From Bacillota bacterium (GTDB taxonomy: Bacteria; Bacillota; Clostridia; Clostridiales; Clostridiaceae), in the NCBI GenBank assembly GCA_023427705.1, contig JAEZAL010000297.1, positions 1 through 5,084 on the forward strand: a stretch of DNA of 5,084 nt, in the 5' to 3' direction. A model generated the notes under the pieces. It was not told where the DNA came from, ran no database searches, and was given only the letters and a program-made list of their open reading frames with translations. Positions 1-4,996 of this stretch are shown in pieces (the stretch's first letter is position 1; each line of letters begins with the position of its first letter). The position numbers and the translations under genes were made by a program.

Positions 1-22
1 AAAAATAAGCTAATTTTCTCAT
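1..22 (-). CDS. 5' end of a gene downstream of moxR, probably DUF58 family (partial)
   Basis: Only the first seven codons are visible, reading M-R-K-L-A-Y-F from an ATG at 22-20 before the window ends. The start is supported by a Shine-Dalgarno-like GGAAG seven bases upstream, inside the last codons and stop of the moxR gene. The gap to the moxR stop codon is only 4 bases, so the two are almost certainly translationally coupled in one operon. The gene directly after a MoxR ATPase is commonly a DUF58 (von Willebrand A-like) protein, often followed by a transglutaminase-like membrane protein. The DUF58 assignment is inference from that gene order, because seven residues cannot identify a family. 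Confidence 0.55.
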
Positions 23-26
23 TCTA

Positions 27-974
27 TCACTTCCTTTTAAATGATGGCATTTCTACACTTTTTAAAATATTTTCTAAAATTTCTTCTTTGTCAATGCCTT
101 CAATTTTTGCCTTTGCACTTACCTGAACTCTATGTCTTGCAATTGATGTAAATTGATTATAAACATCTGAAGGAGACACAAAATCATTACCATTTAACCA
201 TGCTGTAGCTTTTGAAATCTTTACTAGAGAAATAGTTCCTCTTGGGCTTACCCCTATACTAAAATATTGACTTTCTCTAGTTGCAGTAATTAATCTTACA
301 ATATAATCATATATAGAATCATGTATATAAACCTTTTCTACTTCTTTTTGCATATTATATAATATTTCTGCATTAGCAATTGGAATTATTTTTTCTGTTC
401 TTTTACCTTCATCTAATTCCTTTGCCATTAAAACCTCACTATTAAAATCTGGATATCCCATAGTCATACATACTAAAAACCTATCCATTTGCGCTGGTGG
501 CAAAGGTTGTGTCCCTGAACTTCCTAATGGATTTTGTGTTGCAATTACTAAAAAAGGCTTTGGTACTTCTCTAGTTATACCATCTACAGTAACTTGCATT
601 TCCTCCATAACTTCTAAAAGTGCTGATTGGGTCTTAGGGGAAGTTCTATTAATTTCATCAGCTAAAAGAAGATTGCAAAATACAGCTCCTGGCTGATAAA
701 CAAAATTATCTGTTTCTCTTTTAAATATTGAGAAACCAGTTAAATCTGATGGTAATACATCCGGTGTAAATTGAACTCTATTCCACTGAAGTCCCATTAA
801 TTTTGATACTGCTAATGCTAATGTTGTTTTGCCAACACCTGGTATATCTTCTAATAAAATATGCCCATTAGCTAATACACAAGATACAACTTCAAATATA
901 AATGATTCCTTTCCCAAAATAACTTCATTTAATTGTGATACTATTTCTTTAGCAATTTCCCTATAATCTCTCAT
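27..974 (-). CDS. MoxR-family AAA+ ATPase
   Basis: This 315-residue protein is full length for the MoxR family. The AAA+ core is complete: Walker A G-V-G-K-T-T at residues 46-51, Walker B L-L-L-A-D-E-I-N at 102-109 (D106/E107), sensor 1 in A-T-Q-N-P at 145-149 (N148), a likely arginine finger R165 in A-Q-M-D-R-F, and sensor 2 in S-P-R-G at 243-246 (R245), followed by the C-terminal helical lid. MoxR proteins are cytosolic ATPases thought to act as chaperones that remodel or insert cofactors into partner proteins, usually with a co-encoded DUF58/VWA protein; the substrate here is unknown. The start is preceded by AAAGGAGG only three bases from the ATG, a short spacing. The next Met is residue 60, beyond Walker A, so this start is retained. 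The stop is 4 bases before the next gene's start. Confidence 0.95.
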   Translation of the reverse strand: MRDYREIAKEIVSQLNEVILGKESFIFEVVSCVLANGHILLEDIPGVGKTTLALAVSKLMGLQWNRVQFTPDVLPSDLTGFSIFKRETDNFVYQPGAVFCNLLLADEINRTSPKTQSALLEVMEEMQVTVDGITREVPKPFLVIATQNPLGSSGTQPLPPAQMDRFLVCMTMGYPDFNSEVLMAKELDEGKRTEKIIPIANAEILYNMQKEVEKVYIHDSIYDYIVRLITATRESQYFSIGVSPRGTISLVKISKATAWLNGNDFVSPSDVYNQFTSIARHRVQVSAKAKIEGIDKEEILENILKSVEMPSFKRK

Positions 975-1038
975 AATCCTCCTTTATTTTAAATAATAAT
1001 ATATTTAACTGTGTAATATTTTACCATTTGTTAATTAT

Positions 1039-1069
1039 ATAATATCCTATTAGAAGAACATTATGTCAA
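1039..1069 (-). promoter_or_regulatory. Sigma-A-like promoter for the moxR operon
   Basis: On the minus strand there is a perfect -35 box TTGACA at 1069-1064. Two -10 candidates follow: TATTAT at 1044-1039 (5 of 6, 19-bp spacer) and GATATT at 1046-1041 (4 of 6, 17-bp spacer). The site lies between the upstream terminator and the moxR start, leaving a leader of roughly 60 bases. The perfect -35 and its position make it the best promoter candidate in this gap; which -10 is used cannot be decided by eye. Confidence 0.6.
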
Positions 1070-1121
1070 TATATAATGAACATTTTTATTATTTATTTGA
1101 AAAAAGTAATATTTTCTTAAG

Positions 1122-1182
1122 AAATAAATAAAAATATCTCAATACTAATTTTTTTATTCAAAAAATTAGTATTGAGATATTT
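1122..1182 (-). terminator. Intrinsic terminator of the AI-2E-family transporter gene
   Basis: Perfect inverted repeat with 23-bp arms (1132-1154 and 1160-1182) and a 5-base loop, starting 29 bases beyond the transporter stop codon. On the minus strand the stem is followed by a T-rich run (TTTTTATTTATTT across 1134-1122), as expected for Rho-independent termination of leftward transcription. On the plus strand no T-run follows. The arms are AT-rich but unusually long and exact. Confidence 0.85.
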
Positions 1183-1211
1183 AAGTATAAAATTAAAATT
1201 ATTATTTTTAT

Positions 1212-2378
1212 TTAATTCATATAATCTTTAGTTTCAGTTTTAAGTCCTTTTGCTTCTAGTCTACTTTCAATAAATGATTTAATTATAGAATATAATATAG
1301 CAAATAGTGGAACTCCGATAATCATTCCTACTATTCCTAATACCTTACCTGCAACTAAAATAGAAAATAATATCCAAAATGCAGATATTCCAATAGTGTC
1401 TCCTAATATCTTAGGTCCAATGAAGTTTCCATCTAGCTGTTGAATAACAAATATTATTGGTAAAAACCATAAAGCTTGAATAGGTGAAACAAATAAAATT
1501 ATAATAAAAGATGGTATTGCACCTATGAATGGTCCAAAAAACGGAATTATATTAGTTATACCAACTATTACAGATACTAATACTGTATATGGCATCTTAA
1601 ATATAGTTAAAATAATAAATGTTAGAACTCCAATAATTAATGAATCTATTATTTTACCTACTAAAAATCTTCCAAATGTATAATTACTTTTATGAACTAA
1701 CCTAATTAAATTATTAGCATTTTTTTCATTTAAAAGTGCAAATGTTATCTTTTTACTTAAAGCACACAATTTATTCTTATCAATTAATAAATATACTGAT
1801 ATTATAATACCTAATACAACATTCCATATACTAGATGCAACTTTTGCTAAGGCTCCTCCTAGCGCTGGAAGTAAATTTGTTATAACTCTAATTATAGAAT
1901 TAATAGAGCTATTAATATTATCCATTAAAACTTTTGAGTATTGCTCCCCAATGTTTAAATCCTTCATAATATTATTTATAAAATCAGTTGTGTTTGAAAT
2001 ATAAGTAGGTATATCATTAACTAATCCAACAATACTATCTATAACTTGCGGAACTAAAAACTTTACTACTAAGCTAATTATTAAAAATGCTGTAATATAC
2101 GAAAGTAAAATTGATAATCCTCTGGTAGATTTTAATTTTATTTTTTTCATATATTTAGTTTCAAAAAACTTATTTTCATAAAAATCTAAAAGAAAATTAA
2201 TTATATAAGCTATTGAAAAGCCAATAATAAAAGGTTGTAATATAATAAATATTGAATCTAATTTATCAGTAAATATATTTACTTGTGATATTGCTAAATA
2301 GAATAAAATAACTGAAATTGCTACTAAAAATGAATAAACAGATATGGTAGTATACTTATTATTCCAATTTACTTTCAT
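1212..2378 (-). CDS. AI-2E/PerM-family membrane transporter
   Basis: This 388-residue polytopic membrane protein has the length and hydrophobicity pattern of the AI-2E_transport (PerM/YtvI/TqsA-like) family. Hydrophobic segments lie at roughly 12-32, 42-64, 88-110, 160-200, 236-260, 264-292, 295-314 and 331-368, with a more polar region at about 111-160. Family hallmarks are in the C-terminal half: the I-T-N-I-I-P-F-F-G-P-F-I-G motif near 274-286, Q-Q-L-D-G-N-F-I-G-P-K near 313-323, and G-I-V-G-M-I-I-G-V-P-L near 348-358. Characterised relatives export autoinducer-2, or act as Na+/H+ antiporters or permeases, so the substrate should not be inferred from the family name. AAAAGGAGG six bases before the ATG fixes the start. 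The gene appears monocistronic, with a terminator after it and another upstream that closes the preceding gene. Confidence 0.93.
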   Translation of the reverse strand: MKVNWNNKYTTISVYSFLVAISVILFYLAISQVNIFTDKLDSIFIILQPFIIGFSIAYIINFLLDFYENKFFETKYMKKIKLKSTRGLSILLSYITAFLIISLVVKFLVPQVIDSIVGLVNDIPTYISNTTDFINNIMKDLNIGEQYSKVLMDNINSSINSIIRVITNLLPALGGALAKVASSIWNVVLGIIISVYLLIDKNKLCALSKKITFALLNEKNANNLIRLVHKSNYTFGRFLVGKIIDSLIIGVLTFIILTIFKMPYTVLVSVIVGITNIIPFFGPFIGAIPSFIIILFVSPIQALWFLPIIFVIQQLDGNFIGPKILGDTIGISAFWILFSILVAGKVLGIVGMIIGVPLFAILYSIIKSFIESRLEAKGLKTETKDYMN

Positions 2379-2412
2379 TTCAGACCTCCTTTTCTTAATT
2401 TATTTCTCTACT

Positions 2413-2418
2413 ATTATA
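2413..2418 (-). promoter_or_regulatory. Candidate -10 box for the AI-2E-family transporter gene
   Basis: A perfect TATAAT lies on the minus strand at 2418-2413, about 35 bases before the transporter ATG and downstream of the ZIP-gene terminator. The region 17 bases upstream offers only a poor -35 match (TAAAAA). In such AT-rich DNA a TATAAT can occur by chance, so the call rests mostly on position. Confidence 0.35.
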
Positions 2419-2479
2419 ATTCATTTTTCATATAATTTTTATATTTTTATTAAATTTAATTAATTATTCATTATTTAGT

Positions 2480-2511
2480 AAAAAAATTGGAGCCATTTAA
2501 CAGACTCCAAT
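2480..2511 (-). terminator. Intrinsic terminator of the ZIP transporter gene
   Basis: On the minus strand there is a 9-bp stem (ATTGGAGTC at 2511-2503 with GGCTCCAAT at 2494-2486, including one T-G wobble) and an 8-base loop. An uninterrupted T-run follows at 2486-2480. It lies 43 bases beyond the ZIP stop codon. The GC-containing stem plus poly-T is a textbook Rho-independent terminator for leftward transcription. Confidence 0.88.
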
Positions 2512-2554
2512 AATTAAAAATGAAGAATTATTAATAATTTTCCATTTTTTAATT
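2512..2554. repeat. Imperfect AT-rich palindrome in the ZIP 3' untranslated region
   Basis: The 43 bases between the ZIP stop codon and its terminator form an imperfect dyad. The centre AATTATTAATAATT (about 2525-2538) is perfectly self-complementary. The flanks pair AATTAAAAATG with CATTTTTTAATT, allowing one bulged T and a few mismatches. Placed directly before the terminator stem, it would add a second hairpin to the 3' end of the mRNA. It may affect mRNA stability, but the very high AT content makes chance pairing possible. Confidence 0.45.
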
Positions 2555-3358
2555 TTAAATAAATAGTAATAAACTTATTGCCATTACTATCATTCCTAGT
2601 ATTAATCCATATATTGATAAATGGTGCTCTCCATATTCTTTTGCTGCTGGTAACAATTCATCTAAGGATATAAATACCATTATGCCTGCAACCATTGCAA
2701 ATATAATTCCAAAAGATAAATCATTAAAGAAATTTCTTAGTAGAAAATAACCAACTAATGCACCTATAGGCTCTGCCATTCCTGATAAAAATGAATACAT
2801 AAAGGCTTTCTTTTTATCTCCTGTAGCATAATATATTGGAACAGATACAGAAATCCCTTCTGGGATATTATGAATTGCTATTGCTACTGCTATTGGTATT
2901 GCTATTTTCATATCGCTTAATGCTGATACAAATGTAGCTAATCCCTCTGGGAAATTATGAATTGCTATCGCCAATGCAGTAAATAAACCTGTTCTTAGCA
3001 ATCCTCTTCTATTTCTCTCCTCTTCATTCTCTTCTGATGGTATTGATCTTACTTCGTGAGGATTCTCACCACTTGGTACAAATTTATCTATTATTGCTAT
3101 TAATAGCATTCCTCCAAAAAAGGCAATTACAGTTAACCAACTACCTAACTTTTCTCCTCTAGCTAATACTAATGAATCTTTTGCCTTAGCAAATATTTCA
3201 ATCATTGAAACATATATCATAACACCTGCTGAAAATCCCAAACTAACAGATAAAAACTTTTTATTTGTAGTTTTAGCCAAAAAGGCAATTAAACTTCCAA
3301 TACCTGTAGCAAGGCCAGCAAATAGAGTTATCATAAAAGCTATTATTACATTGTCCAT
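2555..3358 (-). CDS. ZIP-family divalent metal transporter (ZupT-like)
   Basis: This 267-residue protein matches the usual length and eight-helix layout of ZupT-like ZIP proteins. Hydrophobic segments lie near 4-27, 36-55, 72-92, 123-147, 152-175, 186-207, 213-235 and 248-267. The two diagnostic metal-site motifs are intact: H-N-F-P-E-G at 134-139 in helix 4 and H-N-I-P-E-G at 163-168 in helix 5. A conserved S-G-M-A-E-P at 192-197 follows. ZIP proteins move zinc and other divalent metals (Fe, Mn, Co) into the cytoplasm; which metal is used here cannot be read from sequence. The loop at about 96-120 is acidic rather than histidine-rich. AAGGGGG, one mismatch from consensus, lies six bases before the ATG. 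The gene looks monocistronic with its own promoter, a candidate operator and a terminator. Confidence 0.95.
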   Translation of the reverse strand: MDNVIIAFMITLFAGLATGIGSLIAFLAKTTNKKFLSVSLGFSAGVMIYVSMIEIFAKAKDSLVLARGEKLGSWLTVIAFFGGMLLIAIIDKFVPSGENPHEVRSIPSEENEEERNRRGLLRTGLFTALAIAIHNFPEGLATFVSALSDMKIAIPIAVAIAIHNIPEGISVSVPIYYATGDKKKAFMYSFLSGMAEPIGALVGYFLLRNFFNDLSFGIIFAMVAGIMVFISLDELLPAAKEYGEHHLSIYGLILGMIVMAISLLLFI

Positions 3359-3373
3359 CTCTTTCCCCCTTAG

Positions 3374-3417
3374 TACACTTTTTTATATTTTTTATATATT
3401 AATTTTACACTTTTTTA
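3374..3417. repeat. Pair of 12-bp direct repeats, candidate operator of the ZIP gene
   Basis: The minus-strand sequence TAAAAAAGTGTA occurs exactly twice, at 3417-3406 and 3385-3374, with a 32-bp start-to-start spacing, close to three helical turns. The first copy overlaps the predicted -10 box and spacer. The second sits between the likely transcription start and the Shine-Dalgarno. Two identical sites on the same helix face around the start fit binding of a repressor, for example a metal sensor. The regulator is not identifiable, and the A-rich half of the motif lowers its information content. Confidence 0.5.
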
Positions 3418-3430
3418 CCTCATATTTCAA
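3402..3430 (-). promoter_or_regulatory. Sigma-A-like promoter of the ZIP transporter gene
   Basis: On the minus strand, -35 TTGAAA (3430-3425, 5 of 6) and -10 TAAAAT (3407-3402, 5 of 6) are separated by exactly 17 bp. The predicted start near 3395 gives a leader of about 37 bases ahead of the ATG at 3358. The -10 region is overlapped by one copy of the 12-bp direct repeat, which suggests repressible control. Confidence 0.65.
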
Positions 3431-3446
3431 ATATTAATATATATAT

Positions 3447-3480
3447 GAAAAGAGTTGACTTTTACTTAATCAACTCTTTT
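3447..3480 (-). terminator. Probable terminator of the repeat-protein gene
   Basis: Perfect 11-bp stem (AAAAGAGTTGA at 3448-3458 with TCAACTCTTTT at 3470-3480) and an 11-base loop, 40 bases past the stop codon of the gene at 3521-4414. On the minus strand only a short TTTT tail follows before an alternating AT run, so termination may be moderate. On the plus strand the tail is richer in T, but no rightward gene is seen. The ZIP -35 box begins 17 bases further on, so leakage would feed into the ZIP gene. Confidence 0.65.
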
Positions 3481-3520
3481 ATTTGTTTATATGAATTTAA
3501 TTAAAACTCCTACTTATAAA

Positions 3521-4414
3521 CTATTGGCAATTTCTCCAAGATGAATTACATGTTCCATTTCCATTTGATGCTGTACTTACATTATTTGCATTGCAAGATA
3601 AATTGTTAACAGCTCTAGAAACATCTCTTAATGCTCTATTATAACCAGATCTGAAACCATTATTAAATCCTTCTCTTCTACCTCTTTCAAGGCCAGCATT
3701 ACATCCATCTCTGTAGCCTCTTTGATACCCATCTCTTAGGCCCCTTTGATAGCCATCTCTTAGTCCTCTTTGATAAGCAGCTCTAGCTAGTTCATCAGCT
3801 CTGCTTAATCCTCTTGCTAAGCCAGAATTGTATCCTTCCCTTAACCCGATTTCTCTACCTTGTTGTCTACCTCTTTCTAGTCCTCTTCTAAACCCTTGTT
3901 GTAACCCCTCCCTTAAACCTCTTTCATAACATTCTCTAGCATTAAGAACTCCATTTGAACAATCTTCATTATTTCCTAACCCAAAGGTCTCTGCATCTAT
4001 GTCATTCAAGTCACCTGTGCACCTATTATTGTTTCCTAAGCCAAAAGTTGCAGCATCTATGTCGTTTAAATCACCTGTTAATCTACTATTATTTTCTAAA
4101 CCTAAAGTTGCAGCATCTATATCGTTTAAATCACCTGTGCATCCATTATTTCTTTCTAAACCTAAAGTTGCAGCATCTATGTCATTTAAATCACTTCTAG
4201 ATCTACTATTACTAAAATTACTTCTACATCCATTATTACAACTAGAACTTAATTCATCTAAATTTGGTGAGTCTAAATTTGAAAAGCTAAAGCTTCCTAA
4301 TCCATTTTCTAAATCTACAAAATCATCAATTGATCTTGATTCAGCTTCATCATTTCCTAGTCTGCTTAAAATTTCTTCAAAATCTTCAGCATTATATCCA
4401 TAATTAGTTCCCAT
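3521..4414 (-). CDS. Low-complexity repeat protein: 20-residue repeats plus glycine-every-fourth-residue domain
   Basis: I do not recognise this 297-residue protein as a named family. It has four parts. Residues 1-74 are acidic and Ser/Asn-rich, with C59 and C63. Residues 75-154 are four tandem 20-residue repeats of the form DLNDIDAAT-x-GL, with a Cys near the end of repeats 1, 3 and 4 (C92, C132, C152). Residues 163-263 carry Gly at nearly every fourth position, rich in Arg, Glu, Asp, Gln and Tyr. The tail is Asn/Ser-rich with C274, C289 and C296. Lysine and histidine are absent, with 34 Arg and one Pro. No signal peptide or membrane segment is seen. AAGGAG nine bases before the ATG supports the start. 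The Gly-x3 pattern resembles the deca-GX3 motif of Yae1/Lto1, but this may be convergence. The composition suggests a self-assembling structural protein, possibly of the spore; that is inference. Confidence 0.85.
   Translation of the reverse strand: MGTNYGYNAEDFEEILSRLGNDEAESRSIDDFVDLENGLGSFSFSNLDSPNLDELSSSCNNGCRSNFSNSRSRSDLNDIDAATLGLERNNGCTGDLNDIDAATLGLENNSRLTGDLNDIDAATFGLGNNNRCTGDLNDIDAETFGLGNNEDCSNGVLNARECYERGLREGLQQGFRRGLERGRQQGREIGLREGYNSGLARGLSRADELARAAYQRGLRDGYQRGLRDGYQRGYRDGCNAGLERGRREGFNNGFRSGYNRALRDVSRAVNNLSCNANNVSTASNGNGTCNSSWRNCQ
3632..3919 (-). repeat. Region encoding the glycine-x-x-x array
   Basis: Codons 166-261 of the repeat protein place Gly every four residues: 166 to 202 (ten glycines), Ala at 206 and 210, a one-residue slip, then 217 to 257 (eleven glycines) and A261. 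The Gly-poor stretch at 203-216 (L-S-R-A-D-E-L-A-R-A-A-Y-Q-R) splits the array into two similar halves. This would suit a helical hairpin in which the two Gly faces pack together; the fold is inference. Confidence 0.75.
3704..3775 (-). repeat. Three tandem 24-bp repeats encoding YQRG(L/Y)RDG
   Basis: Codons 214-237 encode Y-Q-R-G-L-R-D-G twice and Y-Q-R-G-Y-R-D-G once, head to tail. This is the most regular part of the glycine array and probably reflects recent duplication of a 24-bp unit. Confidence 0.8.
3953..4192 (-). repeat. Four tandem 60-bp in-frame repeats
   Basis: Codons 75-154 form four head-to-tail units of exactly 20 codons. D-L-N-D-I-D-A is invariant in all four (residues 75, 95, 115 and 135 onward); the following A is E in the fourth. 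The remainder varies mainly in the Asn/Cys/Gly segment. The DNA is also highly similar between units: the block around GTTGCAGCATCTAT recurs at 60-base spacing in three units and in altered form in the fourth. In-frame units of this kind can gain or lose copies by slippage or recombination. Confidence 0.9.
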
Positions 4415-4447
4415 CTTTTTTATCTCCTTGTATATTCATATAATATA

Positions 4448-4475
4448 TAATATATGCTTACATTCTTGCTTTTGT
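4448..4475 (-). promoter_or_regulatory. Sigma-K-like promoter motif upstream of the repeat-protein gene
   Basis: On the minus strand an AC at 4475-4474 (in TTAAC) is followed after 17 bases by CATATATTA at 4456-4448. This fits the mother-cell sigma-K pattern as known in Bacillus (AC, 16-17 bases, CATAnnnTA). It lies about 35 bases before the ATG of the repeat protein. The pattern has few fixed bases and the region is an AT-rich alternating stretch, so a chance match is quite possible. Confidence 0.35.
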
Positions 4476-4497
4476 TAATGCCTAGGATAACATAATT

Positions 4498-4728
4498 TTA
4501 TTCGTTAAGTAGTGAATATACTTCCCTGACTAAATTTTTAACTCTATCTGGAAGTTTGGATAATGCTTTTTCTCTTTTTCTTTCATCTTCTATTTGAGCT
4601 ATTCTCATTACCTCTTGTTGAACTCCAGGAATACTGTTAAATTCTGATACTATTCTATTAAATCTTTCTGCAAATCTAGGATCCTGCATCTTTGCTTGTA
4701 ACTTCATTATTAAGTTATAATTATTCAT
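4498..4728 (-). CDS. Small uncharacterised helical protein (76 residues)
   Basis: I do not recognise this protein. It is 76 residues, highly charged, Cys-free and without a membrane segment or signal peptide. It looks mostly helical, with a possible break at about 32-35 (N-S-I-P-G) between an N-terminal half (M-N-N-Y-N-L-I-M-K-L) and a charged C-terminal half ending V-R-E-V-Y-S-L-L-N-E. An AGGAG lies ten bases before the ATG, slightly long but the only candidate. The gap of 83 bases to the repeat-protein gene has no terminator, so the two genes may share a transcript. Its leader lies inside the left arm of a long inverted repeat; that arrangement predicts a divergent copy of this gene just beyond the window. 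It could be a structural, chaperone-like or regulatory partner of the repeat protein, but nothing in the sequence decides this. Confidence 0.75.
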   Translation of the reverse strand: MNNYNLIMKLQAKMQDPRFAERFNRIVSEFNSIPGVQQEVMRIAQIEDERKREKALSKLPDRVKNLVREVYSLLNE

Positions 4729-4730
4729 GA

Positions 4731-4818
4731 AAATTTTACTCCTAACCTTATTTTACTTTATCTTATTCATATATAAATTTATTTGTGAATACAAAAAAGT
4801 GGGAGAAAGATATTATAT
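4731..4818 (+). repeat. Left arm of long inverted repeat
   Basis: Pairs base for base with 5084-4997 (paired coordinates sum to 9815). Mismatches occur only at 4734, 4735, 4738, 4746, 4747 and 4756. The inner 62 bases, 4757-4818, are perfect. The divergence is all at the outer end, next to the ribosome binding site of the 76-residue gene. The arm therefore holds the whole visible leader of that gene. Confidence 0.95.
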
Positions 4819-4846
4819 GAGTGCGACTTGGAGCGAATGCGACGGA
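4806..4846 (+). repeat. Direct repeat copy A (41 nt)
   Basis: Starts AAAGATATTATATGA and continues with TGCGACTTGGAGC, GAA and TGCGACGGA. It is the same as copy B at 4951-4989 except for one G/C difference (4821) and GAA in place of C between the two TGCGAC blocks. Its first 13 bases belong to the left inverted-repeat arm. Confidence 0.9.
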
Positions 4847-4902
4847 AGAGATTGAATAGAATAAACAAGAGAAAGAAATTTATATTAACAATTAGCTTTT
4901 TC

Positions 4903-4930
4903 ATAATTCCGAAATGAAATGAGGAATTAT
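4903..4930. repeat. Small hairpin near the centre of the spacer
   Basis: Perfect 8-bp stem, ATAATTCC (4903-4910) with GGAATTAT (4923-4930), and a 12-base loop. It lies close to the symmetry centre of the long inverted repeat (about 4907.5). No T-run follows on either strand, so it is not an evident terminator. Confidence 0.6.
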
Positions 4931-4950
4931 TACATTCAGTATATAGGGAT

Positions 4951-4989
4951 AAAGATATTATATGACTGCGACTTGGAGCCTGCGACGGA
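4951..4989 (+). repeat. Direct repeat copy B (39 nt)
   Basis: Near-identical to copy A at 4806-4846 and in the same orientation, 145 bases apart. It is followed almost at once by the right inverted-repeat arm. Its first 13 bases, AAAGATATTATAT, are exactly complementary to the inner end of that arm at 4997-5009. It can therefore form a local hairpin with a 33-base loop that holds the TGCGACTTGGAGC patch. Confidence 0.9.
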
Positions 4990-4996
4990 GCTAGCA

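Noticed and set aside
1113..1124. 12-bp palindrome TTTCTTAAGAAA upstream of the moxR promoter
   Set aside because: It is short, AT-rich and over 40 bp upstream of the -35 box, with no second copy, so chance is a sufficient explanation.
3953..4192. Regular repeats considered as a CRISPR array
   Set aside because: The units are contiguous, exactly 60 bp, in frame and without unique spacers; they encode a protein repeat, and no cas gene is present.
3955..4403. Plus-strand open frames of 81 and 134 codons
   Set aside because: Both are antisense shadows of the repeat-protein gene; their periodicity comes from the 60-bp repeats, and they lack ribosome binding sites.
4415..4497. Terminator between the 76-residue gene and the repeat-protein gene
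   Set aside because: No stem with a following T-run is present; only the 6-bp CCTAGG palindrome and AT-rich runs were found.
4779..4904. Short hydrophobic peptide frame (41 residues, M-K-K-L-I-V-N-I-N-F-F) resembling a type I toxin
   Set aside because: Only GGAA three bases before the ATG, no recognised antitoxin RNA, and its C-terminus is read from the repeat arm. Hydrophobic frames arise easily in T-rich DNA.
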